DNA of 9,346 nt, from assembly GCA_016190585.1 (NCBI GenBank), contig JACPQH010000095.1, positions 1-9,346 on the forward strand, given 5' to 3'. Of this stretch, positions 1-6,892 are shown piece by piece. The number at the start of each line of letters is the position of its first letter. Position 1 is the stretch's first letter. The notes under the pieces were generated by a model. That model searched no databases, was not told where the DNA came from, and saw only the letters and a list, made by a program, of their open reading frames with translations. Both the position numbers and the translations under genes were made by a program. The DNA comes from Chloroflexota bacterium. GTDB lineage: Bacteria > Chloroflexota > Dehalococcoidia > Dehalococcoidales > RBG-16-60-22.

Positions 1-65
1 GGGTGGTGGCGAGCCGACAAAATACAATAAGTTCGTTAGAAAAAAGGCAAGAACCGCAAAAAATC

Positions 66-106
66 GGGGTGAAAGGCCAAAGACGGCGGCTTCAAGCCCC
101 ATTTTT
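66..106 (+). terminator. Candidate hairpin with T-run upstream of the membrane protease gene
   Basis: GGGGTGAA (66-73) can pair with TTCA-AG-CCCC (91-100) around an AG bulge, and ATTTTT (101-106) follows. This has the shape of an intrinsic terminator. It could end a gene lying left of the window, or act as an attenuator in the leader of the 145-933 gene. The interior of the loop is G/A-rich and has no stable pairing that I can see. The hairpin is short and bulged, so this is a tentative call. Confidence 0.3.
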
Positions 107-144
107 CATCACCCTGCTAAGAGTCTGCGCCAGAAGTTAAGGTA

Positions 145-933
145 TTGTTTCAGCAGATAATCCGGTTTTTTACGTCCGCTTTCAGTTTCCCGGGCCTTGG
201 CTGGGAATTGGTCCTGACTGCTATCGCAATCGGGGTCATCTTTGGGGCTATATGGTTGATTCCCTACTGGCCTCCGGTAATCAAGAGACCCGGACTTTGC
301 CTTGTAGGCGTTATCAGCGCTTTTCTCACCTGGACGGCCATCGCGCTCATCCAGATCCCGCTGCAGGTTTGGACCGGACAGGCGTTACTTCACTTCTGGG
401 ATCAGATAACCCTCACGCGATGGCTGCTTCTTGCCGGCATACCCCAGATCCTTCTCAGCGGTCTGGTCCAGGAAGGGGCGAAGCTGGTTCCTGTAATTTT
501 GTACTGGCGGCGTAATCAGGGGGGTTTTACTCCCAAGTTCGGGCTGATTGCGGGCGCGGTATCCGGGGCGGGGTTCGGTGTATTCGAAGCGATCTGGATC
601 CATAACACCATTTTCGCCTCGGGCTGGACCTGGAATGCTGTCGAAATGGGTGGCCTTCTCGCTCTGCTGGGATTCTGGGAAAGGTTTTTCAGCGTGGCTT
701 TTCACACAGCCGCCTCGGCGTTAGCGGGTTACGGTTTGGCCAGGGGTCTGGGCTGGCAGTTCTACCTCATTGCCTCGTTCTTACACGGGGCCACGAACTA
801 CTCTGTGGTTCTCCTGCAGAAGGGGACGCTAACCACCGTTCAAGTAGAAATGTATCTAGCTTTCCTGGCGGCATCGATAACCGCGGCGGCTCTCTGGTTG
901 CGCTGGCGCAAGCCTGAGGTTACTGACGCTTAG
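145..933 (+). CDS. PrsW/YhfC-like glutamic-type intramembrane protease (putative)
   Basis: A 262-aa, very hydrophobic protein with about seven or eight predicted membrane segments (roughly residues 20-40, 50-72, 92-108, 130-152, 165-200, 203-222 and 234-253). Four short motifs match the layout of the PrsW/YhfC superfamily: QEGAK (109-113), GAGFGVFE (141-148), FHTAAS (186-191) and FLHGATN (212-218). In those families the Glu residues and the two His residues form the membrane-embedded active site, which cuts anti-sigma factors or other membrane proteins. Here E110, E148, H187 and H214 are the likely catalytic set. The first motif is QE rather than the usual EE. The start is TTG. An in-frame TAA lies at 118-120 and no ATG or GTG is available between it and the first membrane segment, so TTG at 145 is the only full-length choice, although AAGG at 139-142 is too close to be a good ribosome site. 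The gene stands alone and converges on prmC. The substrate is unknown. A transporter or another polytopic protein is possible if the motif match is coincidental. Confidence 0.65.
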   Translation: MFQQIIRFFTSAFSFPGLGWELVLTAIAIGVIFGAIWLIPYWPPVIKRPGLCLVGVISAFLTWTAIALIQIPLQVWTGQALLHFWDQITLTRWLLLAGIPQILLSGLVQEGAKLVPVILYWRRNQGGFTPKFGLIAGAVSGAGFGVFEAIWIHNTIFASGWTWNAVEMGGLLALLGFWERFFSVAFHTAASALAGYGLARGLGWQFYLIASFLHGATNYSVVLLQKGTLTTVQVEMYLAFLAASITAAALWLRWRKPEVTDA

Positions 934-956
934 CCGACCTGCCGCGGCTCATATGT

Positions 957-994
957 AAAAAAAAGGGAGCCACAACTTCCGTCCGGACTCCCTT
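957..994 (-). terminator. Rho-independent terminator of the prfA-prmC transcript
   Basis: AAGGGAG (963-969) pairs perfectly with CTCCCTT (988-994) around an 18-nt loop. On the minus strand the stem runs straight into a long U-tract (complement of the A-run 957-964). It sits 93 nt beyond the prmC stop, between convergent genes. Read on the plus strand there is no T-run after the stem, so it should act mainly on minus-strand transcription. Confidence 0.65.
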
Positions 995-1086
995 CTCAAA
1001 TTGGGCCTTAAACCAGAATTAAATCCTGCCTCTGACCGGCATGTCGTCCACCGCCGGGTCGGCCAGGGTGATGGTGTCGTCCCGCG

Positions 1087-1923
1087 CTACCCCCGCCGGA
1101 GCTCGACTACCCGCTCGATGCCCGCCGGGTCCCAGTGGATGCGGGTGGCGGCGGCGGGGTACAACTCGTTCAGGTAGCGGCTGACCGGGCGCGCCTGGCC
1201 GAGGCCCACCTCCAGCAAGGCCGCGCCGGCGGGACGCAGCCCGGCGCCGAGCTCGCGGCACAGCCGGTAGAACTTCTCCAGGCCGTCGGCGCCGCCGTCC
1301 AGAGCCAGGGCCGGCTCGGCCTTTAAAATGCCGGCTACCCCGGCGGACTTCACGTAGGGCAGGTTGGCCAGCAGCAGATCGACCGGCTCGGGCAGCGGCC
1401 GGAGCATGTCCCCCGGCAAAAGGCGTACCCGCTCCACTACGCCGTGCCGCGCCGCGTTGCCCGCCGCCACCGCCAGGGCTGCTTCGGAAACATCGGTAGC
1501 GTAGATAACAACGTCTTCCGGCAGCTCGGCCGCCAGCGTCACCGCGATAGCCCCGGAGCCGGTACCGACATCGACGATACGGCGGGTGTTCCCCTCTTGG
1601 CAGAGCGCCAGCGCCATCTCGACCAGCATCTCGGTCTCGGGACGCGGGATGAGCACGTCGGGCGTCACCAGGAAGTCGCGCCCGTAGAACTCGCGGCGCC
1701 CGGTGATATAGGCCGAAGGCTCGCCGGCCAGCCGCCGCCTGACAAGGCGCTGGTAAGCCGTCTCCAGCTCCGGCGCCAGCTCCCGCTCGAAGTCGAGGAA
1801 CAGCCGGGCGCGCGTCACGCCCAGGACCGTGCGCAGCAGGAGCTCGGCCTCGAGGACGCTGTCCTCGACCCGCTCAGTCTCGAGAAGCTGTCGCGCCTGA
1901 GTAAGCGCCTGCCTGACTTTCAT
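1087..1923 (-). CDS. prmC: Release factor glutamine N5-methyltransferase PrmC (HemK)
   Basis: A 278-aa protein, the normal size for PrmC. It transfers a methyl group from S-adenosylmethionine to the glutamine of the GGQ motif of release factors 1 and 2 in the cytoplasm, which raises termination efficiency. An N-terminal helical release-factor-binding domain (about 1-75) is followed by the family hallmark LIPRPETE (91-98). Next come the SAM-binding Rossmann motif [12 protein letters not shown] with GTGSG at 120-124, and the substrate-glutamine motif, which here reads NLPY (187-190) instead of the canonical [17 protein letters not shown] (203-215) is also typical. The ATG at 1923 lies inside the 3' end of prfA and gives a standard HemK N-terminus ([14 protein letters not shown]). 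The 50-nt overlap implies co-transcription and probably translational coupling with its own substrate. A homologue from another N5-Gln or DNA methyltransferase branch is unlikely given the prfA linkage. Confidence 0.95.
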   Translation of the reverse strand: MKVRQALTQARQLLETERVEDSVLEAELLLRTVLGVTRARLFLDFERELAPELETAYQRLVRRRLAGEPSAYITGRREFYGRDFLVTPDVLIPRPETEMLVEMALALCQEGNTRRIVDVGTGSGAIAVTLAAELPEDVVIYATDVSEAALAVAAGNAARHGVVERVRLLPGDMLRPLPEPVDLLLANLPYVKSAGVAGILKAEPALALDGGADGLEKFYRLCRELGAGLRPAGAALLEVGLGQARPVSRYLNELYPAAATRIHWDPAGIERVVELRRG

Positions 1924-3010
1924 GGGCCTGCTCTTCCATCTGGAGGGCCTGGTCGCGGGCGGTGAGCGTGTCGATAAGCTCGTCGAGCCCGCCTTCCATT
2001 ATGCGGGGCAGGTTATGGAACGTGACCCCGAAACGATGGTCGGTCAGGCGGTCCTGGGGGAAGTTATAGGTGCGTATCTTCTCCGCCCGCTCGCCGCTGC
2101 CCACCTGGGAACGCCGCTCCTGGGTAATCTTCTCGCCCAGCCGGCGCTGCTCGATGTCGTAAAGGCGGGCACGAAGCACCGCCATGGCCTTCGTCCGGTT
2201 CTGGAGCTGGGAGCGCTCGTCCTGGCAGGTGACCACGATGCGGGTCGGCTGGTGGGTCAGCCGGACGGCGGTGGTTACTTTGTTGACGTTCTGGCCGCCG
2301 GCGCCGCCGCTGTGGAAGAAGTCCATCTTGATGTCGCCGGGATTTACGGCGATATCGACCTCTTCAGCCCTGGGCAGGACGGCCACGGTGGCCGTCGAGG
2401 TGTGCACCCGCCCCGAGGCCTCGGTCACGGGCACGCGCTGCACCCGGTGGACGCCCCGCTCGTACTTGAGCCGGCTGAAGGCACCTTTGCCCCGGACCTC
2501 GAAGATGATTTCCTTGAAGCCGCCGGCGCCGCTCTCGCTGGTGCTGATGACCTCGGCCGCCCAGCCCCGGGCCAGCGCGTAGCGACTGTACATGCGAAAG
2601 AGGTCGGCGGCAAAAAGGGACGCCTCCTCCCCGCCAGTGCCTGCCCGTACCTCCATGATGATATCTTTGTCATCATTGGGGTCTCTGGGCAGCAGGGCGG
2701 GCTTGAGCTGCTCCTTGAGAGCGCTGAGCCTGTCTTCGAGGCTGGCGACCTCCTGCCTGACCAGGGAAGCCATCTCGCTCTCGAGCCCCTCGGCCAGCAT
2801 CGCCCTGGTCTCCTCCAGGGATTTCAGGACGGCGCGGTATTCCCGGTACCTGCGGACCGGATCTTCGAGACCGGCCCTCTCCTGGGCCAGCGCCTGCATC
2901 TTCCTGGCGTCCGAGAAGACCTCGGGCCGGGCCATTTCAGTCTCGATGTCTATATATCGTTTTTCGAGCTTTTCCAGATGTTCTATCACGGGTATGTACC
3001 TCGTTAACAT
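1874..3010 (-). CDS. prfA: Peptide chain release factor 1 (RF1)
   Basis: A 378-aa class I release factor that reads UAA and UAG in the ribosomal A site and triggers hydrolysis of peptidyl-tRNA. It shows an N-terminal coiled-coil domain (about 8-105), the RF1-specific anticodon-like tripeptide PVT (194-196, within [14 protein letters not shown]), and the catalytic GGQ loop [12 protein letters not shown] (233-244) with Q240 as the PrmC target. The C-terminus is about 15 residues longer than usual and is the part that overlaps prmC. The start is uncertain. The ATG at 3010 has no Shine-Dalgarno site and lies within a TATAAT hexamer (3014-3009, minus strand). A GTG at 2989 has GAGGT eight bases upstream and would give 371 aa, still including all aligned family sequence. 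An in-frame extension of 123 codons upstream of 3010 is low-complexity shadow sequence of the MFS gene and is rejected. Confidence 0.95.
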   Translation of the reverse strand: MLTRYIPVIEHLEKLEKRYIDIETEMARPEVFSDARKMQALAQERAGLEDPVRRYREYRAVLKSLEETRAMLAEGLESEMASLVRQEVASLEDRLSALKEQLKPALLPRDPNDDKDIIMEVRAGTGGEEASLFAADLFRMYSRYALARGWAAEVISTSESGAGGFKEIIFEVRGKGAFSRLKYERGVHRVQRVPVTEASGRVHTSTATVAVLPRAEEVDIAVNPGDIKMDFFHSGGAGGQNVNKVTTAVRLTHQPTRIVVTCQDERSQLQNRTKAMAVLRARLYDIEQRRLGEKITQERRSQVGSGERAEKIRTYNFPQDRLTDHRFGVTFHNLPRIMEGGLDELIDTLTARDQALQMEEQAHESQAGAYSGATASRD

Positions 3011-3038
3011 TATAGCTTTTGGGGGTAATTCAAGGCAA
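3009..3038 (-). promoter_or_regulatory. Candidate sigma70 promoter overlapping the prfA start codon
   Basis: On the minus strand TTGCCT (3038-3033) and TATAAT (3014-3009) are separated by 18 bp. The -10 is a perfect consensus and the -35 matches at four of six positions. Transcription would begin near 3002, downstream of the ATG at 3010, which supports use of the GTG at 2989 preceded by GAGGT (3002-2998). It would give prfA-prmC a promoter separate from the MFS gene upstream. Confidence 0.45.
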
Positions 3039-3060
3039 AGAATGACGCGGCCGGGCGCGC

Positions 3061-4395
3061 CTAAGGGTAGTGATTGTCCCGCGGCGGGCTTCGCAGGACA
3101 AGTGTGAACACCAGCGACGCCAGGCTGAAGGCGATGGCCACGACAAAGGCCGGCGAATAGCTCTGCGTCACATCGAAGATACGCCCCGCCGACCACGAGC
3201 CCAGGGCGCCCCCGAGGGCGTTGGCGAGCAGGGCGGCGCCGACAATCATCGAAATCGCCCGCATCCCGAAGAACTGCCCGAACAGGGCGACGATGGCCGG
3301 GGCCTCGCCGCCATAGGCGTAGCCGAACAGGAAAGCAAACGCGTAGAACATCCACAGCCCCTGGCTGAACATGAGCCACACCAGGCTGACCGTCAGCAGC
3401 AGGAAGCAGATAGCCAGGCCCTTTTTGTAGCCGATGCGGTCCGAGATGGCGCCCATGGACAGACGGCCCGACAGGCTCCCCAGCCCCACGGCTCTCATCA
3501 GCGTGGCGGCTATGGCCGGCGATATCCCCTGGTCGGTGGCATAGTTGACCAGGTGCACCAGTATTATCTGCATGGAAACGCCGAAGCCGAAGTAAGCCGC
3601 GGAGAGCATCTGCAGGGGCCGGGTGCGGAACGCCGCCCCCAGCGTCAGGGCAGGCATGGCGCCCGCAGCCCGCACGCTCACGTCAAAACGCTGCGCGTCG
3701 GCGCCGTAAGGCCGGGCGCCGGCCGTGGCGGGATCGCGCCGCAGCAGCAGGGAGCAGCCGCCGATGATGCCGAGCACCGCCAAGGCCAGGACGATATACG
3801 CCCCGGACCAGCCAAAGGAGGCGATCAGCCGCTTGATGACGGGCAGCAGCACCAGCGTGCCGATGCCGATGCCGGCGGAGGTCAGCCCCAGGGCCATGCC
3901 GCGAAGCCTGACGAACCAGCGGGAGACCGTGGCGACCGTCAGGGTGTAGTTGCCGCTCACGCCGAGACCCGTCATAACCCCATAGGTCAGATAGAGCTGC
4001 CACAGCTCCCTGACCTGGCTCGCCAGCAGCAGGCCCAGCACCGCCAGCGTGTTGGCGACGAGGGCTATCTTGCGGGGGCCAAAGCGGTCCACCAGTATGC
4101 CCATGACGATGGCGAAGCCGTTGAAACAGATCAGGAAGACCGATTGGATGCCGGCGGTGGCGGCCCGGTTCCAGCCGAAATCAGCGATCAGCGGCTTGAA
4201 GAAGAGGGCGAAGCTGAGGGTGACGCCGGCGTGCATCGTCAGGATGACCATGCTGGCGCCGACGATGACCCAGCCGTAGAACACGCGGCCGCGGGCGGCG
4301 CGGGCCAGGCCGCCTTCCGACGCCAGGGACTTGCTCAATTCTTCCGGGCTTCTCCCTATCCGCGGGTGGGGTAGCCACCCAGGAAAGGATACCAT
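3061..4395 (-). CDS. MFS transporter, OFA/monocarboxylate-type
   Basis: A 444-aa, 12-helix major facilitator superfamily permease. Two copies of the superfamily loop signature are visible: [11 protein letters not shown] (99-109) between helices 2 and 3, and [11 protein letters not shown] (315-325) between helices 8 and 9, as expected from the internal duplication. The opening of helix 1 ([16 protein letters not shown], 39-54) and [18 protein letters not shown] (158-175) resemble the oxalate:formate antiporter and monocarboxylate transporter branch, so a small organic anion is the likely substrate. The exact substrate cannot be read from sequence. About 37 polar residues precede helix 1, and there is no clear ribosome site in front of the ATG at 4395, so a start further in is possible. 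It is 51 nt downstream of the TRAP gene and 50 nt upstream of prfA on the same strand. Confidence 0.85.
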   Translation of the reverse strand: MVSFPGWLPHPRIGRSPEELSKSLASEGGLARAARGRVFYGWVIVGASMVILTMHAGVTLSFALFFKPLIADFGWNRAATAGIQSVFLICFNGFAIVMGILVDRFGPRKIALVANTLAVLGLLLASQVRELWQLYLTYGVMTGLGVSGNYTLTVATVSRWFVRLRGMALGLTSAGIGIGTLVLLPVIKRLIASFGWSGAYIVLALAVLGIIGGCSLLLRRDPATAGARPYGADAQRFDVSVRAAGAMPALTLGAAFRTRPLQMLSAAYFGFGVSMQIILVHLVNYATDQGISPAIAATLMRAVGLGSLSGRLSMGAISDRIGYKKGLAICFLLLTVSLVWLMFSQGLWMFYAFAFLFGYAYGGEAPAIVALFGQFFGMRAISMIVGAALLANALGGALGSWSAGRIFDVTQSYSPAFVVAIAFSLASLVFTLVLRSPPRDNHYP

Positions 4396-4415
4396 TAAGC
4401 CCGCGCGATGACAAA

Positions 4416-4448
4416 CCCGGACCCCGGTATGTTTAATCCGGGCCTTTT
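4416..4448. terminator. Weak GC hairpin between TRAP and MFS genes
   Basis: CCCGGA (4416-4421) pairs with TCCGGG (4437-4442) around a 15-nt loop. An alternative pairing, CCGGG with CCCGG, exists inside the same segment. On the plus strand CCTTTT follows. On the minus strand, the direction in which the flanking genes are read, only GGTTTG follows, so termination there would be inefficient. It lies in the 51-nt gap between the two co-oriented transport genes. Confidence 0.25.
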
Positions 4449-5559
4449 ATCTCAGCAACCGGTCTGCGATTGCCTGGCCGTCCGCCCAGACCTTCTCGGC
4501 GTCGGCTCTCGAGGCGCCCTTGCTGACGGAAAGATCGATCGAATAACCCTTGATCCGGGCGGAAGCATCCGCCCGCAACCCCGCCAGCGTCTTTTCATCC
4601 AGGCGCGAGAAGGTCACCCCCTCCTTTTCCAGGAAAGCCCGGTCTTCGTATTCCTTTTCCTTCATCATGTTGAAGGTCCAGTCCCGGGCGGCCAGCTTGA
4701 CATCCAGCAGGACCTTCCTCACGTCCTCAGGCAGCTTGTTCCAGACATCGACATTGATAAAGGCGTAGTTAAGATTGATGGGCAGGTCGAGCTCCATCAT
4801 ATACTTGGCCGGCTCGTAGAACTTCATTGACCTCGAATACATGTAATCGGTGGCGGTGGCGTTAATCGTGCCCCGCATCAAGGACTCGTAGGTCTCCGGG
4901 AAAGGCACGGAGACCGGTACCATCCCGAGAGATTCCCAGACTACCCCGAGCGCGGCCGACTGTAGCCGCATCTTCCTGCCTTTAAAGTCGGCCAGGGTGC
5001 TGGCCGGTTTCGTCGCCCAGATTCCGTAAGGCATGCCGGCGCCGGCGCGCAGCGTAAAAACGCCCCTCGCTTCATCCTCTTTGAGCAGGAGCTCGCTTTC
5101 CGAGCGTAAAACGTCGGGCAGCGTGGCCGTCTTTTCCCAGTTGCCCATGACCATGACACCGGCGTAGGTATCTATAGCCAGGGGGAAGACGTCCGGGAAG
5201 TAGTTGTGAGATGTCTGGGCGATATCGAGGGCGCCCTTGCGCATCAGGTCAAGCATCTCGCCCGATTTGCCCAGCGAGCCGCCCCAGTGGAACTCGGGCT
5301 TCACCCGGCCGGGCAAGCGCCTCTCGACTTCCTCGAAGAACCAGATGTCGGCGATGCCCGGCGGGGCCGTGGCCGGATTCTCGGAAGCGTAGATGAGCTT
5401 GACCGGCTCAACTTTAGCGGCCGGCGCGGCCGGGGCGGCAGTCTGCGGCGCGGCGGCAGGCGGAGTAGTCGGCGATGGCCTGGCGCAGCCCAGCACAAGC
5501 ACGCCTGCCAATGATGTCAAACACAGGCCGGCCAGAAGCAGCTTTCGTTTGATTCGCAT
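4447..5559 (-). CDS. TRAP transporter solute-binding lipoprotein, DctP family
   Basis: A 370-aa periplasmic-type binding protein anchored as a lipoprotein. A basic N-terminus and hydrophobic stretch end in a lipobox VLGC with the lipidated cysteine at C25, followed by a Pro/Ala/Thr-rich linker (26-50). The mature domain resembles DctP-family proteins: an N-terminal lobe with WFFEEVERRLPGRVKPEFHWGGSLG (73-97), the hinge segment DFKGRKMRLQ (191-200) whose arginine, R198, normally clamps the carboxylate of the ligand, and FPETYESLMRGTINATATD (220-238), the equivalent of the family's helix before the second lobe. An AAGGAGGTT Shine-Dalgarno site (complement of 5566-5574) lies six bases from the ATG, so the start is secure. 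TRAP systems need DctQ and DctM membrane subunits, and neither is in the window. The protein may serve a permease encoded elsewhere. The ligand is probably an organic acid by family analogy. Confidence 0.88.
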   Translation of the reverse strand: MRIKRKLLLAGLCLTSLAGVLVLGCARPSPTTPPAAAPQTAAPAAPAAKVEPVKLIYASENPATAPPGIADIWFFEEVERRLPGRVKPEFHWGGSLGKSGEMLDLMRKGALDIAQTSHNYFPDVFPLAIDTYAGVMVMGNWEKTATLPDVLRSESELLLKEDEARGVFTLRAGAGMPYGIWATKPASTLADFKGRKMRLQSAALGVVWESLGMVPVSVPFPETYESLMRGTINATATDYMYSRSMKFYEPAKYMMELDLPINLNYAFINVDVWNKLPEDVRKVLLDVKLAARDWTFNMMKEKEYEDRAFLEKEGVTFSRLDEKTLAGLRADASARIKGYSIDLSVSKGASRADAEKVWADGQAIADRLLR

Positions 5560-5868
5560 TGTACTAACCTCCTTCAGCTTGTTTTCAAGAAGGCCCGCTT
5601 ATCACGGCCAGCCACACCGGCGTCATCATCCAACAGTCTACGATATCGCCCACGGTTTTTTAATCCACCGAACCATGTATTTTTCACTAAGCTGCCTCGC
5701 GCGGTCAACCGATGGTCCCGCTTACTGAGACTAAGCATGTTGTCTGCCCGCAGTCTCAAAACTAGGTATCTCCAGCCGAGGAAAATAGCCGGCTCCACCA
5801 ATTGTTTTCCCCCGCCCTTTTCGGCACAATCAAAGGGGAGCCAGCGACACACGCCCGGGAGGCAAGCG
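5560..5868. other. Divergent intergenic region between TRAP and SDR genes
   Basis: This 309-nt segment holds the start signals of two diverging genes. On the left is the strong Shine-Dalgarno site of the TRAP gene. In the middle is a perfect 7-bp inverted repeat, TGAGACT (5726-5732) and AGTCTCA (5752-5758) with a 19-nt spacer, which could be an operator or a leader hairpin. A shorter inverted pair is AGCCG (5774-5778) and CGGCT (5790-5794). On the minus strand TTGACC (5708-5703) resembles a -35, but I see no -10 at proper spacing. Open frames crossing here are not convincing genes. Confidence 0.5.
5802..5830 (+). promoter_or_regulatory. Candidate promoter of the SDR gene
   Basis: TTGTTT (5802-5807) and CACAAT (5825-5830) are separated by 17 bp and lie 38 bp before the SDR start codon. 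The -35 matches three of six consensus positions and the -10 four of six. This is a modest match, judged plausible mainly for its spacing and position. Confidence 0.3.
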
Positions 5869-6636
5869 ATGGGCCGGGTAGATGGCAAGACGGCCATAGT
5901 TACGGGTGCGGCGCTCGGTATCGGCCGGGCGGCCGGCGTTCTCCTGGCCCGGGAAGGCGCCAGGGTGGCCCTGACCGATATCCTCGACGAGCCTGGCCGG
6001 AGCGCGGCGGCCGAAATAAAGAAGGCGGGAAGCACCGCCGAGTACTGGCGCATGGACGTCTCCAACGAGGCCGAGGTCGCCGGCGTGCTGGCCGCGGTCA
6101 AGGACGCCTTCGGCGGGATAGACGTCCTGGTGAACAACGCGGGCATCGCCGGCGCCACCAGGCCCACCGACCAGCTCACCGCCGCGGAATGGAACCAAAT
6201 CTTCAGCATCAACGTGAACGGCGTTTTCTTCTGCACCAAGCACGCCATCCCTTACCTGAAACAGGCGGGCGGCGGCAGCATCATCAACCTGTCGTCCATC
6301 TACGGCGTGGTGGGCTTCGCCGGGTCGTCGGCCTACCCGGCCACCAAGGGCGCGGTGACGCTGATGACGAAGAGCGACGCCCTTCAGTACGCCCCGGCCA
6401 ACATCCGGGTGAACTCCGTCCACCCGGGCTTCATCATGACGCCGATGGTCGAGGCCTATCTGCGCGAGCAGGGCGACTTCGACCAGGGCCTGAGGGACCT
6501 GGCCGCGGCCCACCCCATCGGCCGTGTCGGCGAAGTCGATGACGTTGCCTACGGCATCCTCTACCTCGCCTCCGACGAGTCAAGGTTCGTGACCGGCAGC
6601 GAGCTGGTCATCGACGGCGGCTATACCGCCCGGTAG
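5869..6636 (+). CDS. Short-chain dehydrogenase/reductase (classical SDR)
   Basis: A 255-aa NAD(P)-dependent oxidoreductase of the classical SDR family, cytosolic. The Rossmann glycine motif TGAALGIG is at 12-19, an acidic residue, D37, ends the second beta strand (suggesting NAD rather than NADP), and NNAG is at 89-92. The catalytic tetrad is complete: N115, S143, Y156 and K160 in a YPATK motif, with the usual 13-residue Ser-Tyr spacing. The C-terminus GSELVIDGGYTA is typical. The ATG at 5869 is chosen over an in-frame upstream ATG at 5737 because GGGAGG (5857-5862) sits six bases before it and the 44 upstream residues have no family similarity. It resembles secondary-alcohol, cyclic-alcohol and sugar dehydrogenases. 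The substrate cannot be assigned. It diverges from the TRAP gene, which might mean shared control of uptake and oxidation of one compound. Confidence 0.93.
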   Translation: MGRVDGKTAIVTGAALGIGRAAGVLLAREGARVALTDILDEPGRSAAAEIKKAGSTAEYWRMDVSNEAEVAGVLAAVKDAFGGIDVLVNNAGIAGATRPTDQLTAAEWNQIFSINVNGVFFCTKHAIPYLKQAGGGSIINLSSIYGVVGFAGSSAYPATKGAVTLMTKSDALQYAPANIRVNSVHPGFIMTPMVEAYLREQGDFDQGLRDLAAAHPIGRVGEVDDVAYGILYLASDESRFVTGSELVIDGGYTAR

Positions 6637-6704
6637 CGGTCAGGGTTTTGAGCTTGAGGTTTGAACACCGCTAGATGAGGCGAATATCGCGCGCCACTGG
6701 TATC

Positions 6705-6726
6705 TTCTTAGTATCTTCTAAGTACA
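6705..6726 (+). repeat. Tandem 11-bp direct repeat, box 1
   Basis: Two adjacent 11-bp units, TTCTTAGTATC (6705-6715) and TTCTAAGTACA (6716-6726), share seven of their first nine bases in exact register (TTCTnAGTA). A third partial unit, TATCTTCT, overlaps at 6701-6708 and recurs at 6712-6719. A repeat period of one helical turn is the usual architecture of sites bound by tandem dimers of OmpR/PhoB-type response regulators. The nonamer TTCTTAGTA recurs exactly in box 2. Confidence 0.5.
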
Positions 6727-6799
6727 TCCGGGGAACTTCATTCGCGTTTTTTCGCGGAAACTTGGGGGACCCCCTGAGCCTTCCCGGATTGAATTTTTT
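6727..6799 (+). ncRNA. Predicted three-way-junction RNA with T-run (riboswitch, ncRNA or terminator)
   Basis: Closing stem P1: TCCGGGGAA (6727-6735) pairs with TTCCCGGA (6781-6788), eight pairs and one bulged G. P2: TTCGCG (6741-6746) with CGCGGAA (6753-6759), six pairs, one bulge and a T6 loop. P3: CTTGGGG (6761-6767) with CCCTGAG (6772-6778), seven pairs including two G-U and a GACC loop. The linkers are short (5, 1 and 2 nt). TTGAA then TTTTTT (6794-6799) follows P1. The structure was found by eye. It matches no riboswitch class I recognise. It may also simply terminate transcription from the SDR gene, which ends 90 nt upstream. Confidence 0.4.
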
Positions 6800-6819
6800 A
6801 AACTGCTGTCCCGTTTGCG

Positions 6820-6844
6820 CCGCCTGAAGCAGGCGGGCTTCAGG
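6820..6844 (+). promoter_or_regulatory. Two mutually exclusive hairpins (attenuator-like switch)
   Basis: CCGCCTG (6820-6826) pairs perfectly with CAGGCGG (6830-6836) around an AAG loop. The overlapping segment CCTGAAGC (6823-6830) pairs perfectly with GCTTCAGG (6837-6844) around a six-base loop. Both stems cannot form at once. Such nested competing stems are typical of RNA switches, although a repeat-derived origin is equally possible. No T-run follows either stem. Confidence 0.4.
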
Positions 6845-6892
6845 TAGGAACTACGTAAGCTCCCCCCTGGCCGCCGCGGGACCGCGAAAGGC

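Noticed and set aside
25..100. Purine-rich leader with GGCAA and GAAAGG reminiscent of a cyclic-di-GMP riboswitch
   Set aside because: The core segments (GCAAAGCC after a GAAA-capped stem, and the tetraloop receptor) do not line up in order; only a simple hairpin is supported.
1019..1086. Coding-looking tail after the prmC stop (frame ending in MPVRGRI)
   Set aside because: PrmC ends normally at 1087, and the frame has no start of its own outside prmC and no family I can recognise; it may be chance or a relic.
3011..3379. 123-codon in-frame N-terminal extension of prfA
   Set aside because: It is Arg/Pro-rich sequence with no RF1 similarity, lying antisense-frame within the MFS gene; RF1 alignment begins within the first eleven residues after 3010.
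5737..5868. 44-residue upstream extension of the SDR from an ATG at 5737
   Set aside because: It has no SDR similarity and no ribosome site, whereas GGGAGG precedes the ATG at 5869 where the family N-terminus begins.
6625..6649. ACCGC/GCGGT hairpin over the SDR stop codon with TTTT downstream as terminator
   Set aside because: Only five pairs, overlapping the coding end, with a GC-rich gap before a short T-run; the structure at 6727-6799 is a better candidate.
6692..6699. GCCACTGG resembling the conserved segment of cobalamin riboswitches
   Set aside because: The other required boxes, including the AGCCAGGAGACC-type B12 box, are not found downstream.
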